From Streptomyces spectabilis (GTDB lineage Bacteria > Actinomycetota > Actinomycetes > Streptomycetales > Streptomycetaceae), in contig NZ_CP023690.1 in the NCBI RefSeq assembly GCF_008704795.1, forward strand, positions 372,001 through 436,000: a stretch of 64,000 bases of DNA, written 5' to 3'. The translations under genes were made by a program, and so were the position numbers. Below, in pieces: positions 18,057 to 26,339 of the stretch. Every line of letters begins with the position of its first letter. The stretch's first letter is position 1. The notes beneath the pieces are model-generated. The model had not been told where the DNA came from. It saw only the letters and a list, made by a program, of their open reading frames with translations, and made no database searches.

Positions 18057-19382
18057 GTGGACAGCGAAGAGTTCTCCCTGCCCCGGTCGCGGACGGCGAA
18101 CGAGCGGCTGCACGCCCTGATCCCCGGGGGCGCGCACACCTACGCCAAGGGGGACGACCAGTACCCCGAAGGTCTCGCCCCGGTCATCAGCCACGGCAGC
18201 GGTGCCCACGTGTGGGACGTCGACGGCAACCGCTACATCGAGTACGGGTCGGGGCTGCGGTCGGTCAGCCTCGGCCACGCCCACCCCCGCGTGCTCGAAG
18301 CGGTGCGGCGGGAGCTCGGCCGCGGCAGCAACTTCGTCCGCCCCTCCATCGTGGAGGTGGAGGCCGCGGAGCGCTTCCTGGCCACCGTGCCGACCGCGGA
18401 GATGGTGAAGTTCGCGAAGAACGGCTCCGACGCCACCACCGCGGCGGTGCGTCTGGCCCGGGCCGTCACCGGCCGCCCGCGGGTGGCCCTCTGCGGCGAC
18501 CACCCGTTCTTCTCCGTCGACGACTGGTTCATCGGCACCACGCCGATGTCCACCGGCGTTCCCGCGGCGACCACCGACCTCACCGTGACGTTCCCTTACG
18601 GTGACCTGGCCGCCACGGAGGAGCTGCTCACCCGGTACCAGGACGAGATCGCCTGTCTGATCCTCGAACCCGCCACCCACACCGAACCGGCGCCCGGCTA
18701 CCTCGCGGGCCTGCGCGAGCTGGCCGACCGGCACGGCTGCGTCCTGGTCTTCGACGAGATGATCACCGGCTTCCGCTGGTCCGAGGCGGGCGCCCAGGGC
18801 CTGTACGGCGTCGTCCCCGACCTCTCCACGTTCGGCAAGGCACTGGGCAACGGCTTCGCCGTCTCCGCCCTCGCCGGGCGCCGCGACCTCATGGAGCGGG
18901 GCGGCCTTCGCCACTCCCACGACCGGGTGTTCCTGCTGTCCACCACGCACGGTGCGGAAACGCACTCCCTGGCGGCCGCGATGGCCGTGCAGGCCACCTA
19001 TGTCGAGGAGGGCATCACCGCGCGCCTTCACGCCCTCGGGGAGCGGCTGGCCGCCGGTGTCCGCGAGGCCGCGGCCAGCATGGGCGTCGGCGACCACATC
19101 GTCGTCCGGGGCCGGGCCAGCAACCTGGTCTTCGCCACCCTCGACGAGCACCGGCAGCCGTCGCAGCCGTACCGCACCCTGTTCCTGCGCCAACTCCTGG
19201 CGGGCGGGGTGCTCGCCCCGTCGTTCGTGGTGAGCAGCGCGCTCGACGACGCCGACATCGACCGCACCGTCGACGTGGTGGCCCAGGCCTGTGCGGTGTA
19301 CCGGAAGGCGCTGGACGCCGCCGATCCCGCACCCTGGCTGGCCGGGCGGCCGGTGAAGCCCGTGTTCCGCCGCTTGGCGTGA
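18057..19382 (+). CDS. Glutamate-1-semialdehyde-aminomutase-like class III PLP enzyme
   Basis: 441 residues. Fold-type I class III aminotransferase with GAHTYAKGDDQYPEG at the start, FAKNGSDATTAAVRLAR, FDEMITGFRW, and PLP lysine K261 in STFGKALGNGF. The opening motif and length match HemL-like proteins found in sugar loci rather than the housekeeping heme enzyme, which would normally sit with other hem genes. It may transaminate or shift an amino group on a keto sugar or acid. The GTG lies about 14 bases after AAGGAG, rather far. It is the last plus-strand gene of the locus. Confidence 0.85.
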   Translation: MDSEEFSLPRSRTANERLHALIPGGAHTYAKGDDQYPEGLAPVISHGSGAHVWDVDGNRYIEYGSGLRSVSLGHAHPRVLEAVRRELGRGSNFVRPSIVEVEAAERFLATVPTAEMVKFAKNGSDATTAAVRLARAVTGRPRVALCGDHPFFSVDDWFIGTTPMSTGVPAATTDLTVTFPYGDLAATEELLTRYQDEIACLILEPATHTEPAPGYLAGLRELADRHGCVLVFDEMITGFRWSEAGAQGLYGVVPDLSTFGKALGNGFAVSALAGRRDLMERGGLRHSHDRVFLLSTTHGAETHSLAAAMAVQATYVEEGITARLHALGERLAAGVREAAASMGVGDHIVVRGRASNLVFATLDEHRQPSQPYRTLFLRQLLAGGVLAPSFVVSSALDDADIDRTVDVVAQACAVYRKALDAADPAPWLAGRPVKPVFRRLA

Positions 19383-19404
19383 GGTGAGGTGGCTCGGCGT
19401 GGTG

Positions 19405-20097
19405 TCAGCGGTGCTCCCGCTGACCCGCGTCGGCCATCCGGTCGGCGATCCGGTCGACCAGCCACGCGGTCGCCGGGACCACCACGAGGGCGGTGCACCA
19501 GCCGCCGAGGACGTCGGTCGGGTAGTGGGCGCTGAGGGCGACCTGCGCCCACCCCATGGCGGCCCCGGCCGCCAGCGCCGAGCCGAGCACGAGCACCGTG
19601 CCGGCCGTTCTGTCGAGGCCGAGCAGGCCGGTGACGAGCAGCGCCACCGCGAAGGCGAGCGCGGTGGCGAAGGCGGTGTGCCCGCTCGGGTAGGACAAGT
19701 TGTCCGCGCCATGGATGGTGCGCCCCACCAGGGACTTGACCAGCGTCGTCGTCACCACGGCCGCACCGGCGCCGACCACGACGAGCACCGCCGCGCGAGG
19801 CCTCCTCAGGAACAGGCAGCCCGTCACGGCGGCCGCGACCAGCAGTGCCGCTCCTGCGGGCTCCCCCCAGAAGTCCGTGGCGAGGGCGACGTTCCGCCAC
19901 GGCGGCCGTACGCTGTCCGCCGTCGGCGAGACGATCCAGGCGTCCACCTTGCCGGGCTTGCTGTGGCCGGAGTACATGACCCCGATCACGACGACCACCA
20001 GCGCGGCGAGTACCGCGACAAGACCGAGCCACGCGCGCAGCGCTACGGGCAGCACCTCGTGCCGCGCCTCCCCCTCCGGGCGGGGCCGTTGACGCAC
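19405..20097 (-). CDS. PAP2-family membrane phosphatase
   Basis: 230 residues with about five or six membrane helices. PAP2 motif 2 is YPSGHTAF and motif 3 is SAHYPTDVLGG; motif 1 is degenerate (KSLVGRTIH, lacking the usual final RP). It could remove a phosphate from undecaprenyl pyrophosphate after polymer export, which would suit the convergent polysaccharide locus only 22 bases away, but PAP2 proteins are often unrelated to their neighbours. The start is a GTG preceded by GGGGGA. Confidence 0.85.
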   Translation of the reverse strand: MRQRPRPEGEARHEVLPVALRAWLGLVAVLAALVVVVIGVMYSGHSKPGKVDAWIVSPTADSVRPPWRNVALATDFWGEPAGAALLVAAAVTGCLFLRRPRAAVLVVVGAGAAVVTTTLVKSLVGRTIHGADNLSYPSGHTAFATALAFAVALLVTGLLGLDRTAGTVLVLGSALAAGAAMGWAQVALSAHYPTDVLGGWCTALVVVPATAWLVDRIADRMADAGQREHR

Positions 20098-20259
20098 CGA
20101 TCAGTCCCCCGTCGTGTCTGACGTGGCCCGCCGTCCGGGCCATCGGTCGTACGGCCTCGAAACCCGGCAGCCTGCCCCTCACCCCGGCCAAGGGGCGTCA
20201 CCTTCAGCCCCTGCTCGCCACCCTAACCAACAACCTGCATGCGGCGCACGGCCGTTGGA

Positions 20260-20695
20260 CGGCCTGCAGACGCGGCGGCGAGGCGGGTTGGGTCCTGGCC
20301 ATTCCTCGGTCCTGCATGGCGGCGGAGGGCCGGGCATGGGTCCATACCGCGCCGCTCACCATGACGGCCCGGGCACAGAACTGGTCGGTGCGGCCGCCGA
20401 GTTCGGGGAGGTGTCCGCGGGCAAGGGCGGCCAGAGCGGCGACGTTGTCGAGCGCCGCTCGTTTGTAGCGGGCGGCCACGTCCGCGGAGACGTTGTGCTC
20501 CAGGACGCCCGCCTGGGTGCTGAGCAGGTCGCACAGCATCCGGTGCTGCGCGAGGGAGTGCGCCAGGACGGCGGCGAACTCCTGACCGCGCTGGATCGGC
20601 GGGGCGCCGGGGGTGACCGAGACGGCGGCGACGGGAGTGCCGTTCCGGTCGAGGAGGGGTGCGGCAACGCCATGGCTCCGCCGGTATACCCGGCA
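20260..20695 (-). pseudogene. Regulator debris: IclR-like tail running into TetR-type C-terminal domain
   Basis: Read on the minus strand in one frame, GVAAPLLDRNGTPVAAVSV looks like the end of an IclR effector domain. It is followed in the same frame by a stretch with FAAVLAHSLAQHRMLCDLLS, VLEHNVSADVAARYKRAAL and HLPELG, the ligand-binding part of a TetR regulator, ending near ARPSAAM. No DNA-binding domain precedes it and the C-terminal end is scrambled. It appears to be a mosaic of two decayed genes next to the oxidoreductase. The TetR match is fairly good; the IclR match is weaker. Confidence 0.5.
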
Positions 20696-20722
20696 GGCGC
20701 CCCGGAACGACCGAAGTCTCGC

Positions 20723-21595
20723 TCAGTTGAGAGTCCTGAGGCGTTGCACCGCCTCAGGAGCGGTGAAGGCGGTAATCCCCTCGGCGAGCTGCTGCTCCAT
20801 CGCCGCGGCTGAGCGCTCGAAGTAGTCGGCGCGCACTCCCGCGTCCCGCGACGCCTGTGCCATATTGCGCACACCGGCCAGCAGCACATCGAGGCCCTGG
20901 GCAAGCACCGGCTCCGCATCCGAGTCCACGTCGGCAGCGAACGCGGGCATCACTTGGGTCATGTTCGTCAGCCAGGGCACAAGGAGCTCCGTGAAACCAG
21001 CCGCGTTGCCTTCCGTGTGCGAGGTGGCCATGGCGACCGCGTGGAAGAAGCCATCGAACATCACATTCATCGCGCTGAGAAGCGCCAGGTCATACAGTGC
21101 GGCGATGCCCGCGTCGGCGCCGACGTACTTGGCTGCCCCCAACGCCTGCAACGTCTCCTTGTGCGCGTCGAAGTGCGCCTTCTGACCGCTGTAGAGGACG
21201 AACGCCTGCGACGTTGCGACCGTCGACGGAATCGCCATGATCCCGCCGTCCAGGTAGGCCGCACCATGTCCCACTGCCCAGGACTCCGCCTCTCGCGCCT
21301 GCGCGGGCGTGCCATTGGTGAGGTTGACCAGAGTCCGGCCGCGCAGAGCGTCGGCGGCGGGCCGAAGGATCGCGTCTGTGACGTCGTAGTCCAGCAGACA
21401 GACGACTGTCAGCGGGCTGGCAAGCACCGCGTCCTCGACCGTCGCGGCTCGCGATGCACCGCGAGCCACCAGGTCATCGGCCTTGCCGGCGCTGCGGTTC
21501 CATACGGTCGTGGGGTGCCCCGAGGTGATCAGAGCGTCCGCCAGTGCCCGTCCCATCTCACCGAGGCCGATGACCGTGACTGCCGTGTTACCCAC
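20723..21595 (-). CDS. Imine-reductase-like NADP-dependent oxidoreductase
   Basis: 290 residues. The N-terminal Rossmann domain has GLGEMG at 10-15 and WNRSAGKADDL, which binds NADP. The linking part has NLTNGTPAQAREAESWA and DGGIMAIP, and the helical domain has ALYDLALLSAMN with Y168/D169 at the usual proton-donor place of imine reductases. The GTG start at 21595 is favoured by GGGAG six bases upstream over longer frames that begin inside the operator region. The inverted repeats just upstream suggest a repressor-controlled promoter, but no intact regulator is next to it. Confidence 0.87.
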   Translation of the reverse strand: MGNTAVTVIGLGEMGRALADALITSGHPTTVWNRSAGKADDLVARGASRAATVEDAVLASPLTVVCLLDYDVTDAILRPAADALRGRTLVNLTNGTPAQAREAESWAVGHGAAYLDGGIMAIPSTVATSQAFVLYSGQKAHFDAHKETLQALGAAKYVGADAGIAALYDLALLSAMNVMFDGFFHAVAMATSHTEGNAAGFTELLVPWLTNMTQVMPAFAADVDSDAEPVLAQGLDVLLAGVRNMAQASRDAGVRADYFERSAAAMEQQLAEGITAFTAPEAVQRLRTLN

Positions 21596-21673
21596 AAGCG
21601 CTCCCGTTGGTGTGCTCGCATGATCAGATGCCGCCTTCCCCTCACCTTCGGCGCGACCCTGACATCTCACAAG

Positions 21674-21711
21674 TACGCACAAAAAAGTGCGTAGTTACCT
21701 AAGGGTGCGTA
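21674..21711. promoter_or_regulatory. Operator candidate upstream of the imine-reductase gene
   Basis: TACGCAC (21674-21680) and GTGCGTA (21687-21693) form a perfect inverted repeat around six A residues. A third copy, GTGCGTA, stands at 21705-21711. It lies 79-116 bases upstream of the GTG at 21595, where a promoter for that gene should be. Sites of this size with direct and inverted copies are typical for HxlR- or MarR-type dimers, but the regulator is unknown. Confidence 0.6.
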
Positions 21712-21727
21712 AGGGGAGGGGCGCAGG

Positions 21728-21853
21728 GTGCCCCCTGAAGGCTCCTGGCATGGCGGGGAGATCCATGACCTCGCCGAGGCCACCGGCCTGCCGTACGACA
21801 CGATCCGCCCGAAGATCCGCACCATCCAAGAGCGGGGCTGGGGTCTGTTGTGA
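21728..21853 (+). pseudogene. Short helix-turn-helix remnant
   Basis: A 41-codon frame from a GTG contains DLAEATGLPYDTIRPKIRTI followed by QERGWGLL and a stop. The segment reads as one helix-turn-helix with its recognition helix. It is too short to be a complete regulator and has no clear Shine-Dalgarno sequence. It may be what is left of the repressor that used the adjacent operator, or an unrelated fragment. Confidence 0.35.
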
Positions 21854-21902
21854 AAGTGCTTGTCGCACCCACTCGTTGGGGACTGCGACCAGCACTTTCA
21901 CA
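21849..21902. repeat. 54-base near-perfect hairpin
   Basis: TGTGAAAGTGCT at 21849-21860 pairs perfectly with AGCACTTTCACA at 21891-21902. Inside, one mismatch is followed by G-C and TCGCA/TGCGA pairing, and then CCCA/TGGG around a small loop, so nearly the whole element folds. It starts at the stop codon of the small HTH remnant. There is no T-tract. It could be a terminator, a REP-like mobile hairpin or an RNA element. Confidence 0.7.
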
Positions 21903-22202
21903 TCTGCCCCAAGCCCCGCGACCGGCCTCGCCCTTCGCGAAGTCTTTGGGAGATGAGCCTCCGTGAATCCCGGCTTCAGGCTGAGCGGCTCGGCCTGCGG
22001 CCGATTGGTTTCGTCCTCGCTCTGGTTCTTCATCGTGGCGCTGCGCAAACGCGCTCTAACACCTTCCCGGGCTGCCACGTCTCCTTGAATGTGAAGCACT
22101 CGGTCACTCACCCAGGAGTCGCGCACTGTCCCCGCCTCCAGTGCCGCACCCGTTCGCCGACCGGCCCGCCCCCCGCGACCCAGGCCGTCGCCATCCGCAG
22201 CT

Positions 22203-22400
22203 GGCCCGCGGGGGGGGGAAGGCAACGGCACCAACAACCTGCTCACGGGCGACGCGAAGCTGCTGGCGATCGGCAACCCGACGATGGACGACCGGCGCTC
22301 GTGGTCCGAGCTGCCGTACGGGTAGGGGGGACGACCCGGAAGAGCCGAGCACATTCCGATCACGACCTTCGACTCCCCCGCCATCACCGGCCCGCCTTTG
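22203..22400 (+). pseudogene. Possible phage terminase large-subunit fragment
   Basis: One frame reads NNLLTGDAKLLAIGNPTMDD and then RRSWSELPYG before a stop. After a frame change comes EHIPITTFDSPAITGPP. The order AIGNP, then a W, then PI-x-FDSP resembles the ATPase/nuclease junction of phage large terminases. An eight-base G run precedes the fragment and no start is present. The assignment is weak. The rest of 21903-22467 shows nothing else recognisable. Confidence 0.3.
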
Positions 22401-22467
22401 CCTCGAGGCCAGCGGAACAGCCTCCGCGAACCATCATCCAGCGCTATCAGCCAGGCGAAACGCTCAT

Positions 22468-23787
22468 TCAGCACAAGTGCCGGACGTATACGTCGGCGAC
22501 TTGTTCCGGGTGGTCGGGAACCAGGTTCGTGGAGGACGAGGTGAAGGCCACCAGGCAGCCGCCCCATGCCGGGGATGGGCCACTCGCCCCGTGCGAGGGG
22601 AAGCCGCCGTCCAGGGCGACGGTGACGCGGCGGGTGGCCTCGGGGCCCTCACGCCGTACGTCGCGCAGGTACAACGCCGCCTTGCAGTCTTGCTCGCCGG
22701 TGGCGCAGGCGGAGGTGGGGTAGGCCACGTACCGTCCCTCGGGGCTGATCTGCGGCAACCGGGCGGGCTTTTTGAGCGGTCCGTCGTCGGGGGCCGTGCT
22801 CGCAAGCACAGTGCGTCCGGTGCGCAGGTCGTGCACGAAGATCTCCCACAGCGCGCGAGGATGTCTGGCGGGCAGGCCGTCGCGGTTGGTGACGTACGCG
22901 ATGGAGCGCCCGTCCGCGCTCAGGGACGGCTCGCCGTACCAGTCGCTGACCGGTTTGGGGTCGCCCGGCGTGTGGTTGATGTGGTGCAGGCGGCCCGTGC
23001 GGCGGTCGCGCACGTACACGGCGCTGGCCACGCCGTACCTGTCGTGGTCGTACACCCGGAAGGCCACGTGGCGTCCGTCCGCACTGATCGAGACATCGCT
23101 CATGAGCGGCCCGGGATGCAGATCCTCGCTGATGACCTCCGTGAGGCCGCGCTCGCGGTCGCGCACGTAGAGCGTGGCGAGGTAGAAGGGCGGCCTGGGG
23201 ATGCGGGCGTAGCCGAAGAAGGCCGCGTACCGGCCGTCCCCGCTGAGGGCTTCGAGATGGGACCACTCGAACAGTTGGCCCTCCGGGCCGATGCCGACGA
23301 ACTCGGTGTGACGGCTGCGCACATCACGGACGTACGCGTGACTGATGGCGGGCGGCCGTTCCCCGGGAGCCAGTGCCGGGTCGGGGGAGTCGAAACCGAC
23401 GACGCGGCCGTCGCCGCTCAGCGCCTTGAGCGAGACGCGTTGCTGGCTCTGGCGTCCGTCGTCCGCCACGCCGGCACGGGTGAAGGCGCCGGTGCGGCGG
23501 TCGCGGACGAGCACATCGCTGGTGTCGTTGGTGTCGCCGGGCACCAGGTTGGACGCAAGGGTCTCGAACGCGACGTACCGGCCGTCGTAGCTGATGCGGG
23601 CCCCGTACGAGTGACTGTTGCCCCGCGTGCCGTCCTCGGCCGTACTGACGATGTCCGTGCGTGGCGCCTGGCCGCCCGGCGGCGTGGCGGACGAGGACGC
23701 CGCGCTGAGGAGGGAGGCCGCCACGGACAGCGCGACCGCTGTCCCCACGACGCGTCTGCGGGTAGTGGTACGGGTTCCCTTCGCCAT
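22468..23787 (-). CDS. Secreted TolB/WD40-like beta-propeller protein
   Basis: 439 residues from the ATG at 23787, which has AAGGGGA at good distance; a longer frame upstream lacks this. Arg-rich start followed by VVGTAVALSVAASLLSAASS and an Ala/Pro region looks like a secretion signal. The body repeats units such as ISYDGRYVAFETLASNLVPG, ALSGDGRVVGFDS, SISADGRHVAFRV and QISPEGRYVAYPT, each followed by a VYVRDRRTG-type strand. This gives six or seven blades of a PD40/TolB-like propeller. The role is unknown; such proteins bind peptides or polymers outside the cell. It stands alone. Confidence 0.85.
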   Translation of the reverse strand: MAKGTRTTTRRRVVGTAVALSVAASLLSAASSSATPPGGQAPRTDIVSTAEDGTRGNSHSYGARISYDGRYVAFETLASNLVPGDTNDTSDVLVRDRRTGAFTRAGVADDGRQSQQRVSLKALSGDGRVVGFDSPDPALAPGERPPAISHAYVRDVRSRHTEFVGIGPEGQLFEWSHLEALSGDGRYAAFFGYARIPRPPFYLATLYVRDRERGLTEVISEDLHPGPLMSDVSISADGRHVAFRVYDHDRYGVASAVYVRDRRTGRLHHINHTPGDPKPVSDWYGEPSLSADGRSIAYVTNRDGLPARHPRALWEIFVHDLRTGRTVLASTAPDDGPLKKPARLPQISPEGRYVAYPTSACATGEQDCKAALYLRDVRREGPEATRRVTVALDGGFPSHGASGPSPAWGGCLVAFTSSSTNLVPDHPEQVADVYVRHLC

Positions 23788-24675
23788 GGTTGTCCCCTTC
23801 GCGGATGCCGCCGAGAAACCCCGCCATCCGGGGCGAGGACGGTGCGGTCTCCGACGCAACCAGCACCGCGAGGACGCCCGCAAGACTGCTTTGCGCCGCG
23901 GACGGACGTGGGCACTCCGCTCACGGCCGGGGGCTTGCCGTCACACTGGCGTCTGGAAGTGATCGGGCGGGGGTCCGAGCGGGCCGGACACAACCTGTGT
24001 GCCATGTCGCGCCAAGGCGACACCGATGCCAACAGGCGTCGGCTCAACCCGAACACCCCGGCAACGGCGCGGGCCCCGGAGCTGTCGTGGTGACTGTCCC
24101 GGGGCCTGCCGTGCACTACTACGTGAACAGCCTGCCTAACGGCCTGGCTGCGGCCCGGTCATGGCGGTTAGCCGGTCTGTGATGGAGTCGTTGCCTTCCT
24201 TCGCCGGATCTGAGGCGTGGTACCTGCGGCGCCACGGCGCCGCGTGCTCCTCAGCGTCGAGACGCGCGAGATGCGCACGCTCTTCTTCGGCGGAACGTTC
24301 CATCATGCTCTTCGGTTGACGTCGCGCCACTCGTCGTCACGATGGCGACATCCCCACCAGCGAGCCGGATTTCGGATGCGGGCGGGGCGGTCGGCGCATC
24401 GACGAATGCCTTGAGCGCCTCTGCCTCGACGAGATGGCCTGAGGAGTTTCTGCCGATCTGCCTGGGGAAGCACCTGACCTGGCTCGCGCTCCGGTCGACT
24501 TCGACATCGTTGGCATCCTCAATCGCGCGCCCCACTTTGCATCGCGGGACCGCATGCCGGGGCTTCAGGCAGAGGCAGTTGCCGGCCCACCGCCGAGGCT
24601 TCGGCTCAGCTATCCGGCCTCACCGCCTCGGTCGGCCGAGGTGATATCTCGCCAGCTCTCTCCGCTCCTGCGGCG
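23788..24675. other. Gene-poor interval
   Basis: Between the propeller gene and the membrane-protein gene I see no convincing gene. A 64-codon minus-strand frame at 24136-24330 (MARRQPKSMMERSAEEERAH onward) is charged and could be a small protein, but it has no recognisable family or strong ribosome site. Codon bias is weak through this interval, as expected for decayed or non-coding DNA. Confidence 0.5.
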
Positions 24676-25320
24676 TCAGACAGTCCCGGCGAGGTCTTCA
24701 CGCATACCGGCGCCGATGCGCATGATCCGGGCGAAGGTGAGGAGGCCGAGACCGGCGAAGATCGCCGTGAAGGGGACGTCCCACATCCACAGCCCGGACG
24801 CGGCGAGAATGCCACCGTCGCCGCTGAGGGAAGCGGCGATGCTCGTCTCGGTCACCGAGCTCGTGACCGCGGCGAACACGCTTCCACCCAGCATCCACCA
24901 TCCGAGTACGCGCAACCGTCCAGCGGTCTGCACGGTGTAGAGCCCCTGTCGTTCCGCCCCCTGGATCAGCCGGACGGCCAACACAAGGGCACCGAGGAAG
25001 TAGACAAGAGGGCCCACCACATGCGCTGCGCTGAGCAGGCCCTGGAGTGCGCTGGGGTCGTCGGTGCAGTATCGCGGGTGAGCATCGAGAGTGACTGCCG
25101 CTCCGGGGGCGGGTCGGATGTCGTCCGGGAAGGGGTTCTTGCCGGCGCCGACCGTCGTGGCCTGGTCCGTGGCGCAAACAGAATCGCCCCCGATGCCCAG
25201 CACGGTGACATTCACGAAGGGGGCGGCCAGCAGCGTCACGAGGACCACCGCGGCAATCAAGGCCACGGCCCCCTTGACTGCCGTCGACATCGGCTCCAGC
25301 GGATTGCGCAGCGTTGCCAT
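24676..25320 (-). CDS. Four-helix membrane protein, DUF2975-like
   Basis: 214 residues from the ATG at 25320 with GGGGGAG upstream. Membrane segments lie near residues 17-38, 98-120, 134-156 and 175-195. The first loop is extracellular, about 60 residues, with two Cys (VCAT and RYCTDD) that may pair. The layout resembles DUF2975 proteins, which usually sit beside a small HTH regulator; none is adjacent here. The strong dyad in front suggests tight control by a PadR- or XRE-like protein. Function unknown. Confidence 0.7.
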   Translation of the reverse strand: MATLRNPLEPMSTAVKGAVALIAAVVLVTLLAAPFVNVTVLGIGGDSVCATDQATTVGAGKNPFPDDIRPAPGAAVTLDAHPRYCTDDPSALQGLLSAAHVVGPLVYFLGALVLAVRLIQGAERQGLYTVQTAGRLRVLGWWMLGGSVFAAVTSSVTETSIAASLSGDGGILAASGLWMWDVPFTAIFAGLGLLTFARIMRIGAGMREDLAGTV

Positions 25321-25336
25321 CAGGAACTCCCCCACC

Positions 25337-25369
25337 ATATCGTTTATCGATGCTATCGAAAAACGATAT
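25337..25369. promoter_or_regulatory. Double-dyad operator upstream of the four-helix membrane protein
   Basis: The 33-base element is symmetric as a whole: ATATCGTTT at 25337-25345 against AAACGATAT at 25361-25369, and TCGAT against ATCGA inside. Each half is itself a dyad of the form TATCG-N5-CGAT. It ends 17 bases upstream of the ATG, so a bound protein would block transcription or its start. TATCG/CGATA half sites are often seen with PadR-like repressors; that link is inference. Confidence 0.65.
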
Positions 25370-25546
25370 AGCGGCCGCTTGCCGCTGACAACCCTCCCTT
25401 GGTAGCGCTCTGCCGCCGACAAGCGCCGACCTTCGCAAGTGTGCGGCGACCGCGCGGGACGGCGTCCTGGAGCAAGGCGAGCCGACCGCCAGCCGGACCT
25501 GACCAGGCGCCATGACACGGTCGCCAGGCAGTTCGGCGGCCCCCGC

Positions 25547-26006
25547 TCAGCTGCCGGCCCGTACATCGCCGGGTGTCGACGTCACGATGACCACCGCACC
25601 GGGCCCGACCCCGGCGTGCCGCAGTGTGTGCATCAGTCGGGGGGGGCGGTCTGGGCCGTCTCCTCGAGGCGCCCGACGAGCGGACTGGCGCTGTTCGGTC
25701 CGGGATTCAGCTCACCGAGGCGGACCGCGTCCTCCTCGGGGACCGGACCCATGTCGCTCTGGTGGCCCAGTTCGTCCAGGCCGGGGATGGGAATACCGCG
25801 GGGCGACATCATCGGATACTTCAGCAGTTCCAGGACGCGGCGCTCGACGGCTTCGCTCATCACGCGTTCCCACCAGCACGCCTCGGCGTGGGCCTGCTCC
25901 CACTCCAGGCCGATCATCTCGACAGGCACTCCGCGAGGCGGTGCTTACGCGTCACCCGCGTCACCAGTCGGCGTCCGTGCTCGGTCAGCTCCAGGCGCCG
26001 ACCGTC
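25547..26006 (-). pseudogene. Broken DtxR/IdeR-type metal-dependent repressor
   Basis: Three frames on the minus strand give consecutive parts of one protein. The first is LELTEHGRRLVTRVTRKHRL, the end of the DNA-binding domain. The second is EMIGLEWEQAHAEACWWERV then MSEAVERRVLELL and IPIPGLDELG, the metal-binding and dimer domain. The third is LMHTLRHAGVGPGAVVIVTS, the SH3-like tail. The frame breaks fall near 25927 and at an eight-base C tract around 25633-25641. The N-terminal helix-turn-helix is missing. The family match is strong; the gene is clearly inactive. Confidence 0.8.
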
Positions 26007-26339
26007 GGCGGCTGGGCCAACTCATCGTGCTGCCATGCGAGTTCGCCAGCCACACCACCTCATGTCGTACCCTCCTGCAGTGCGGTGCCGCACGAGCCAC
26101 CGCATCCGGGCTCCGGCCCACTATTGACCGCCATGCGCTACTTCGCTGTGGACGGCACGAACCACGCCAGCCACAAAGTGCGGGGCGCCTGATGCAAGAC
26201 CTTCAAGGACCGCAGAATCGACGTCCAACTGCGGCGAGAAGGTAGCTGCCCCCTCTGGTAGGGAGCGCGTTGAGCTACTACCCGCCACACGCATCAGACC
26301 TTGCCTCAGCCTCCCTGCCGTTGTCGCTACGGAAGAGGC
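26007..26339. other. Interval without a clear gene
   Basis: The interval between the DtxR-type remnant and the lipoprotein gene shows only short frames. A plus-strand piece from 26133 (MRYFAVDGTNHASHKVRGA, then a stop) is not recognised and has no context. I see no promoter or terminator that I would defend. Confidence 0.4.

Noticed and set aside
18057..19382. Housekeeping hemL for tetrapyrrole synthesis
   Set aside because: The gene ends a polysaccharide locus and has no hem gene nearby; a sugar- or glycan-related paralogue is more likely.
24136..24330. A 64-residue charged minus-strand protein
   Set aside because: It has a start codon but no clear ribosome site, family or neighbour, so it is mentioned only within the interval description.
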